60,083 bases of DNA, taken from an uncultured Verrucomicrobia subdivision 3 bacterium (GTDB taxonomy: Bacteria > Verrucomicrobiota > Verrucomicrobiia > Limisphaerales > UBA11358). The stretch spans positions 1 to 60,083 of the forward strand of contig CAIQWB010000067.1 of NCBI GenBank assembly GCA_903875465.1. Direction: 5' to 3'. This document shows positions 54,481 through 60,083 of this stretch, piece by piece (within the stretch, counting starts at the first letter, position 1; each line of letters begins with the position of its first letter). Under the pieces are notes generated by a model, which was given only the letters and a program-made list of their open reading frames with translations, did no database searches and was not told the DNA's origin. The position numbers and the translations under genes are program-made.

Positions 54481-55569
54481 ATGAGCCTGTATCGCGTCAC
54501 CTCCGATAAACTTGAATCCGTTACCCGCACCACCTTTGCCGCAGAAAGCTTGCTGGAGCGGAAGGATTTGCAGCGACTTTTGCGCAAGGACATCACGCCC
54601 ATCGGTGATGATCTTATGGTCATTGCCGAGGAATACGGCGACTGGGAGGACAGCAACCGGCGGATTGATCTGTTGTGCCTCAGCAAGGATGCTGCTCTGG
54701 TCGTTGTGGAAATTAAAAGGACCGAGGACGGAGGTCACATGGAGCTGCAAGCCGTTCGTTACGCCGCGATGGTTTCAAGTATGACCTTGGATCAAATTGT
54801 GCAGGCTTTTGCCCAGGCGCATGGACTCGATATTACGTCCGCTCGTAATACTGTACTGGAGTTCATAGAATTCGACCCGGAAGATGATGAAGAGTTGGCC
54901 GGTGAGGTCCGCATTATCCTTGTTTCAGCCAATTTTTCCACCGAGTTAACCACGGCGGTAATGTGGTTGAACCGTCATGACCTGGACATCACATGTATTC
55001 GGCTCATCCCCTACCGTATGGGAGACGCTGTGCTGATTGATGCCACCAAGATCATCCCCTTGCCCGAGACCACTGAGTATGAGGTAAAGGTGCGTGCTCA
55101 AGAAAAAGAGAAGCGCAAGGTCATAACCATCCGCCAGGAAATCTTGCGCAAATTCTGGACGCAACTGATCGAACGGTCAAAACATCGGACCCAACTGTTA
55201 GAAAACCGCAGCCCGAGCGATGACCATTGGATTTCTGCCGGGATTGGCCGCAGTGGTTTTAATCTGTCCGTGGGACTTGCCAAGAACGAAGGCCAGGCAG
55301 AATGCTATATTGGCCTGCCCGTAGAAGGGCACAGCAAGTTGGCGTTCAAAGCCTTGCTTGCCCAGAAAGCTGAAATTGAGAAGAAATTCGGGGAAGAATT
55401 AGAATGGCAGGAACTGCCAGGTCGTAGTGGCTGCCGCATCCGCAAGGTTTTTCCCGGTGGCTGGAAAAATCCCGAGTCCGAGTGGCCAGCGATGCAAGAC
55501 CGGTTAATTGATGGTTTGATTCGGATCGAATCTGCATTGAAAAAGGCGGTCCAGGAACTGAAATTTTGA
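54481..55569 (+). CDS. DUF4268 protein with N-terminal PD-(D/E)XK nuclease-like domain
   Basis: 362 residues. The N-terminal third resembles NucS/RecB-type nuclease folds: RIDLLCLSKDAALVVVEIKR gives the D63 ... E77-x-K79 catalytic set, preceded by DDLMVIAEEYGDWED. The C-terminal third (RQEILRKFWTQLIERSKH, WISAGIGRSGFNLSVGLAKN, WPAMQDRLIDGLIRIESALK) matches DUF4268, a domain I associate with restriction and defence loci. No signal peptide is present. The gene lies between hsdS and hsdR on the same strand, 9 bp ahead of the next nuclease-like gene, so it belongs to the restriction operon or is a linked defence gene. Confidence 0.85.
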   Translation: MSLYRVTSDKLESVTRTTFAAESLLERKDLQRLLRKDITPIGDDLMVIAEEYGDWEDSNRRIDLLCLSKDAALVVVEIKRTEDGGHMELQAVRYAAMVSSMTLDQIVQAFAQAHGLDITSARNTVLEFIEFDPEDDEELAGEVRIILVSANFSTELTTAVMWLNRHDLDITCIRLIPYRMGDAVLIDATKIIPLPETTEYEVKVRAQEKEKRKVITIRQEILRKFWTQLIERSKHRTQLLENRSPSDDHWISAGIGRSGFNLSVGLAKNEGQAECYIGLPVEGHSKLAFKALLAQKAEIEKKFGEELEWQELPGRSGCRIRKVFPGGWKNPESEWPAMQDRLIDGLIRIESALKKAVQELKF

Positions 55570-55578
55570 TTCAAAGCT

Positions 55579-56877
55579 ATGCCTGAATTAGCGATACTTT
55601 TGGCTGCGCTTGAGCATTACCGCCACGTGGCTAATACCATTGAGGATGCTCGCCGCCAAACCGAAGACGATGCCAAGACAAGGCACGAGCGTTTCAATGT
55701 CTTTACCACCCTCCTGAAAGAACATGATGAAGTGCGCCTTCACACCCGCTTCATCCATAACCTGCTCGACCCCAAAGGCAATCACGATTGCGGGCCGCGC
55801 TTTCTCGAACTGTTCTTTGAAACACTTGCAAACCACCCAGGGCTAGATCATGCCGGCCAAGAAAAGCCGCTTCCTGCGTTATCCCTAAAGCAATGGGTTG
55901 TCCAAAGAGAGGCTTCCCGTTCCCCGTATGGTCAAATCGACATCCTAATTGAACAGGCGGGTCGTTTTGGCATCGCCATTGAAAATAAAATTTATGCCGC
56001 AGAGCAAGGCAAACAACTTGCTGGCTACGCCGGTTATTTGAACGAAAAATTCTCAGGTAAAGCCATCCTCATTTATCTGACACTTAATGGCAGACAAAGC
56101 GAAACCCACGATGGCAGTTTGCCCTGCCTGCTGATTTCATATGCTGACCATATCCTGACCTGGCTGGACAAATGTCTTTGGGAAACTGTGCGAATTCCCC
56201 CAATCAATCAGATTCTACTGCAATATCGTGACGTCGTGCGGAAATTAACCGGCAAAACCGTGGCATCCAATACCATGAAAGAAATCGTCCATTATATTCA
56301 TTCAAACCCTGATATCATTCGTTACAGGCAACAAATCAATGCCGCCATTGAAGTCGCCCGGGCGGAATTTTTGGATTCCTTTGCCGATGCGATAACCAAG
56401 CAACTAAAAGAAAAAGGCTATAACATTGTCCCATTCCATAAAATGAGCCGTTTTCCTCCACATGGTGGCGCTTTAATTCTCACCCCTCTACCTGCGAGTG
56501 AATTGAATCGCAGAGGATTTCAAATATGGATTGAAAACTATTGGGAAATAATTGTTGGGATCAAGTTTTTGAAAGGTTATAAAACGCTGTCAGTTGAAAG
56601 TCAGCTTGTCATTGAAAAGGCTAAAGCCATTCTTGCCAACAATCCCGAAGCCCAAATATCCCACCGTGAAGTACACCCTGACGCTTGGCCTGCGGGTTGT
56701 TTCACACTATTTAAGGCGGACGATGACAATCAGGTGGCGGAATTTGTGAATAAAAATCTTTCAGTTACCGCCAAAAATATGTGCGCGACCATTCTGCATC
56801 AAATCGGATTGCTGGAAAACGCCTTTATGCAGGCTGCCTCGACCACTCACTCGCCGTCTGCGGAAATTTTGCAATAG
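55579..56877 (+). CDS. PD-(D/E)XK nuclease family protein (PDDEXK_4 type)
   Basis: 432 residues. RFNVFTTLLKEHDEVRLHTR followed by FIHNLLDPKGNHDCG is the conserved N-terminal region of the PDDEXK_4 family, and YGQIDILIEQAGRFGIAIEN followed by K holds the active-site residues D121, E135 and K137. A helical region and a C-terminal domain of about 180 residues follow. Members occur in restriction and phage-defence neighbourhoods and in isolated loci; the substrate is unknown. It is more AT-rich than hsdM and hsdR on both sides, pointing to separate acquisition. It ends 15 bp before hsdR. Confidence 0.85.
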   Translation: MPELAILLAALEHYRHVANTIEDARRQTEDDAKTRHERFNVFTTLLKEHDEVRLHTRFIHNLLDPKGNHDCGPRFLELFFETLANHPGLDHAGQEKPLPALSLKQWVVQREASRSPYGQIDILIEQAGRFGIAIENKIYAAEQGKQLAGYAGYLNEKFSGKAILIYLTLNGRQSETHDGSLPCLLISYADHILTWLDKCLWETVRIPPINQILLQYRDVVRKLTGKTVASNTMKEIVHYIHSNPDIIRYRQQINAAIEVARAEFLDSFADAITKQLKEKGYNIVPFHKMSRFPPHGGALILTPLPASELNRRGFQIWIENYWEIIVGIKFLKGYKTLSVESQLVIEKAKAILANNPEAQISHREVHPDAWPAGCFTLFKADDDNQVAEFVNKNLSVTAKNMCATILHQIGLLENAFMQAASTTHSPSAEILQ

Positions 56878-56892
56878 CCAGCTCACGCTGCC

Positions 56893-59800
56893 ATGCCCCT
56901 CCACAAAGAAATCAACTTCGAGACCGAGATTTGCACCCATCTCGGCGCGAACGGTTGGCTCTACGCCGAAGGCGACGCCACCGCCTACGACCGCGCCCGG
57001 GCACTCTTCCCGGCCGATGTCCTCGCCTGGGTCCAAGCCACCCAGCCCGAAGCCTGGAAGGTGCTCGTCAAAAACCACGGCGACCTCGCCGGGGAAGCCT
57101 TGCTGGTCCGCCTCCGGGATCAACTGAATCAACGCGGCACCCTGGACGTCCTCCGACATGGCCTGGAGTTCCACGGGCTTAAACAGCCCTTGAAGCTGGC
57201 TGAATTCAAGCCCGCGCTCGCCATCAACCCGGACATTCTCGCCCGCCACGCCGCCAACCGCCTGCGGGTGGTCCGGCAGGTGCGTTATTCCCTGTTCAAC
57301 GAAAACTGCATTGACTTGGTGCTGTTCCTGAACGGCATCCCCGTGGCCACGGTCGAGCTGAAAACCGATTTTACCCAGAGCATTGACGACGCCATTGACC
57401 AGTACCGCTTTGACCGCCTGCCCCAGCCCAAGGGGCAGGCCCCGGAACCGTTGCTCGCGTTTCCCAGCGGCGCGCTGGTGCATTTTGCCGTCAGCAACAG
57501 CGAGGTGTACATGGTCACCCGGCTGGCGGGTCCGGCCACGGTGTTCCTGCCCTTCAACCAAGGCGATCATGGCGCGTCGGGCAATCCGGTAAACCCGACC
57601 GGCGGCCATCGCACCGCTTATCTCTGGGAGCAGGTCTGGGCACGGGCAAGCTGGCTGGAAATCCTGGGCCGCTACCTCATCGCCCGCCGGGATAAAAAGA
57701 AACAAATCCACCAGGTCATTTTCCCCCGCTACCATCAACTGGATGTCACCCGCAAACTGCAAACCGCCGTGCTCGCCGATGGCCCGGGCGGCAAATACCT
57801 CGTCCAGCATTCGGCGGGTTCCGGTAAAACCAACTCCATTGCCTGGGCCGCGCATTTCTTGGCTGAACTGCATGACGCGCTGAACGTGAAGCTGTTCGAC
57901 ACCGTGCTGGTGGTCTCGGATCGCACGGTAATTGACGCCCAACTCCAGGAGGCCTTGTTCGATTTCCAGCGCCAGACCGGCGTGGTGGCCACCATCACCG
58001 GCAACGACGGCAGCAAGAGCGGCGAGCTGGCCGACGCTTTGTCCGGGGCCAAAAAGATCGTGGTCTGCACCATCCAGACCTTCCCCTTCGCGCTGGAAGC
58101 CGTGCGCAAGCTGGCCGCCACTCAGGGCAAACGCTTCGCGGTGATCGCCGATGAGGCCCACAGTTCCCAGGCCGGGGAAGCCGCCGCTAATTTAAAAGCC
58201 GTGCTGAATCCCGCCGAGCTTGCCGAGCTCGCCGACGGTGGCGAGGTGGCCATGGATGACATCCTGGCCGCGCAAATGGCCGCGCGGGCGGACAACCAGG
58301 GCATTACCTTCGTGGCCTTCACCGCCACGCCCAAGACCAAGACTATGGAATTGTTCGGCACCCGGCCGGACCCCGCCAAGCCCGCCGGCCCGGGCAATCT
58401 CCCGGCCCCGTTCCATGTCTATTCCATGCGCCAGGCCATTGAGGAAAAATTCATCCTCGATGTCTTGAAAAATTACACGCCCTACAAACTGGCCTTCAAA
58501 CTGGCGCACGAGGGCAAGGATTACGACGAACGGACCGTGGAGCGCAGCGCCGCCATGAAGGGCATCATGGGCTGGGTGCGGTTGCATCCCTATAACATCT
58601 CCCAAAAGGTGCAGGTGGTGGTGGAGCATTTCCGCCAGTACGTGGCCCCGCTGCTGGCCGGCCAGGCCAAGGCCATGGTGGTGGTGGCCAGTCGCGTGGA
58701 GGCCGTGCGCTGGAAACTGGCCATGGAAAGGTTCATCACCGAGCGCGGTTACAAGATTGGGACCCTCGTGGCCTTCTCCGGCGAGGTGAACGACACCCAG
58801 TCCGGCCCCGATGGTTTCACGGAAACCAGCCGGGCGCTGAATCCCAACCTGAAAGGCCGCGACATCCGCGAAGCCTTCAAAGGTGGGGAATATCAAATCC
58901 TGCTGGTGGCCAACAAATTCCAGACCGGCTTTGATCAACCTTTGCTCTGCGGCATGTACGTGGATAAGCGCCTCGCCGGCATCCAGGCCGTGCAAACTCT
59001 TTCCCGTCTCAACCGTGCCCACCCGGGCAAGGACACCACCTATGTTCTGGATTTCGTCAACGACCCCGAGGAAGTGCTGACCGCCTTCAAGGCCTACCAC
59101 ACCACCGCCGAGCTCGCCAACGTCACCGATCCCAACCTGGTCTATAACCTCCGCGCCAAACTGGATGCCGCCGGGCACTACGATGAATTCGAGGTGGACC
59201 GCGTGGTCGCCGTCGAATTGAAGCCCGACGCTACCCAAGGCGAGCTGTTGAAAGCCTTGGAACCTGTGGTGGACCGCCTGACCAAGCAATACAAGACCGC
59301 CCAAGCCGCCTTGCAAATCGCCCGGGAAAAGTCGGATGAAGCCGCCATCAAGGCCGCCCAGGACGAATTAAATGCCCTGATCCTGTTCAAGAGTGACTTG
59401 GGCGCGTACATACGTCTGTACACCTTCCTGTCCCAAATCTTCGATTACGGCAACACCGCCACCGAGAAACGCGCCATCTTTTTCAAGCGCTTGCTGCCCC
59501 TGCTGGAATTCGGCCGCGAGCGCGAGGGCATCGACCTCTCCAAAGTGGTCCTTACCCATCACAACCTGCGGAACACCGGGCGGCGGCCCATGCCCTTGTA
59601 CGAGGGCGAAACCCCGAAACTGGAACCCATCACCGAGGCGGGCAGCGGTTCCCTGCACGAAAAAGAAAAAGCCCGCCTGGCCGAGATCATCCAAAAGGTC
59701 AACGACCTGTTCCAGGGCGAACTAAGCGACCAGGACAAGCTGGTGTACGTCAACAATGTCATCAAGGGCAAGTTGTTGGAATCCGCCACCCTGCGCCAGC

Positions 59801-60006
59801 AAGCCGCCAACAACACCAAGGAACAATTCGCCAACTCCCCCGACCTGAAAACCGAACTGCTCAACGCCATCATGGGTGCCCTCGACGCCCACAACCTCAT
59901 GAGCACCCAGGCCCTGAACAACCCCACCGTGCAAAGCGGCATGAAAGACATCCTGCTAAACCACGCTGGCCTGTATGAGACCCTGAGGGAGCGGCTGGCG
60001 AGTTGA
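56893..60006 (+). CDS. hsdR: type I restriction enzyme subunit R (HsdR)
   Basis: 1037 residues. The N-terminal nuclease domain (HSDR_N) has ENCIDLVLFLNGIPVATVELKT with the E-x-K active site near residue 155. The motor has Walker A in VQHSAGSGKTNSIAW near 310, VLVVSDRTVIDAQLQ, the DEAH-type IADEAHSSQAG near 420, FVAFTATPKTKTMELFG, and motif VI in QTLSRLNRAHPGKD. A C-terminal helical domain follows (KLLESATLRQQAANNTKEQF). It translocates DNA and cleaves unmodified target DNA as part of the HsdRMS complex. The start MPLHKEINFETEICTHLGAN is normal for the family, so the chain looks intact. In this locus three unrelated nuclease-like genes separate it from hsdM or hsdS. Confidence 0.95.
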   Translation: MPLHKEINFETEICTHLGANGWLYAEGDATAYDRARALFPADVLAWVQATQPEAWKVLVKNHGDLAGEALLVRLRDQLNQRGTLDVLRHGLEFHGLKQPLKLAEFKPALAINPDILARHAANRLRVVRQVRYSLFNENCIDLVLFLNGIPVATVELKTDFTQSIDDAIDQYRFDRLPQPKGQAPEPLLAFPSGALVHFAVSNSEVYMVTRLAGPATVFLPFNQGDHGASGNPVNPTGGHRTAYLWEQVWARASWLEILGRYLIARRDKKKQIHQVIFPRYHQLDVTRKLQTAVLADGPGGKYLVQHSAGSGKTNSIAWAAHFLAELHDALNVKLFDTVLVVSDRTVIDAQLQEALFDFQRQTGVVATITGNDGSKSGELADALSGAKKIVVCTIQTFPFALEAVRKLAATQGKRFAVIADEAHSSQAGEAAANLKAVLNPAELAELADGGEVAMDDILAAQMAARADNQGITFVAFTATPKTKTMELFGTRPDPAKPAGPGNLPAPFHVYSMRQAIEEKFILDVLKNYTPYKLAFKLAHEGKDYDERTVERSAAMKGIMGWVRLHPYNISQKVQVVVEHFRQYVAPLLAGQAKAMVVVASRVEAVRWKLAMERFITERGYKIGTLVAFSGEVNDTQSGPDGFTETSRALNPNLKGRDIREAFKGGEYQILLVANKFQTGFDQPLLCGMYVDKRLAGIQAVQTLSRLNRAHPGKDTTYVLDFVNDPEEVLTAFKAYHTTAELANVTDPNLVYNLRAKLDAAGHYDEFEVDRVVAVELKPDATQGELLKALEPVVDRLTKQYKTAQAALQIAREKSDEAAIKAAQDELNALILFKSDLGAYIRLYTFLSQIFDYGNTATEKRAIFFKRLLPLLEFGREREGIDLSKVVLTHHNLRNTGRRPMPLYEGETPKLEPITEAGSGSLHEKEKARLAEIIQKVNDLFQGELSDQDKLVYVNNVIKGKLLESATLRQQAANNTKEQFANSPDLKTELLNAIMGALDAHNLMSTQALNNPTVQSGMKDILLNHAGLYETLRERLAS

Positions 60007-60047
60007 CGAAAAGACTCTAATTTAATTAAATAATTAGACCCCACACT
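60007..60047. other. AT-rich hairpin after hsdR
   Basis: CTAATT (60017-60022) and AATTAG (60032-60037) pair around TAATTAAAT in an AT-rich patch between the hsdR stop and the next start. It may be a weak terminator or promoter region for the following gene. Confidence 0.4.
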
Positions 60048-60083
60048 ATGGCTATGAGAAGCAAGGGCAAAAATTCATTGCGG
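60048..60083 (+). CDS. start of a further gene cut by the window edge
   Basis: An ATG at 60048 opens MAMRSKGKNSLR, in frame to the edge; a second ATG at 60054 is also possible. Twelve codons are too few to name a family. Same strand as the restriction operon. Confidence 0.3.
   Translation, partial: MAMRSKGKNSLR

Noticed and set aside
42335-60083. second attachment site inside the window
   Set aside because: No copy of the tmRNA T-arm/acceptor sequence was found by reading to the right edge.

Overview
The window looks like a chromosome segment of a GC-rich, free-living member of the Verrucomicrobiota (inference). The support is large secreted proteins ending in a beta-rich tail of the type ...W.L....TNL..W...FYR(L/V), giant proteins built of autotransporter-associated strand repeats, FIST and hybrid histidine kinases, short dispersed palindromes of the CAACCCCGTTGGGGTTG kind, and a tyrosine recombinase with the GLRHS / AGNSP signature that I associate with this phylum.

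Layout. (1) 0.4-12.2 kb, minus strand: a signalling block with a GT4 glycosyltransferase overlapping a multidomain hybrid histidine kinase (PAS-GAF-HisKA-HATPase-REC-REC-HPt), a FIST sensor protein 3 bp upstream of a PAS-PAS hybrid kinase, a small protein of unknown function, and a membrane histidine kinase without receiver. (2) 12.7-31.6 kb, plus strand: three huge exported proteins, namely a 3369-residue strand-repeat protein, a GH51 alpha-L-arabinofuranosidase with accessory domains, and a galactose-oxidase-like propeller with Fn3, Ig-like and carbohydrate-binding-like repeats. All three end in the same kind of C-terminal module. (3) 31.7-40.0 kb, minus strand: a two-partner secretion pair (TpsA exoprotein and TpsB pore) and two small exported proteins, one PstS-like. 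(4) 40.3-41.7 kb, minus strand: cysteine synthase cysK and a YezD-family gene, with a structured leader candidate between them and a repeat-rich operator candidate upstream.

(5) 41.98-42.33 kb is a complete tmRNA gene (ssrA; tag ANQELALAA). A tyrosine integrase begins 62 bp after its CCA end, and everything from there to the right edge looks like one integrated element. Its replication/regulation part has an unknown basic protein, an inverted-repeat operator or origin region, two small helix-turn-helix proteins, a CHC2-zinc-finger/DUF3987 primase-helicase-like protein, a small unknown protein, and three clusters of 9-bp GTGACAAYC repeats in alternating orientation that look like a replication origin. 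Next come a 58-codon small gene and a DUF932 protein. Its cargo is a complete type I restriction-modification locus (hsdM, hsdS, hsdR) into which three further nuclease-like genes are inserted (GxxExxY, DUF4268, PDDEXK_4 family). No capsid, tail or conjugation genes are visible, so the element resembles a satellite or mobilizable island. Its far attachment site is not in the window.

The most interesting leads are the 9-bp repeat array with the primase, the type I locus carrying extra nucleases, the GxxExxY gene sitting in what looks like an inverted-repeat cassette, the shared C-terminal module on four exported proteins with no obvious secretion route, and the structured leader between the YezD gene and cysK.
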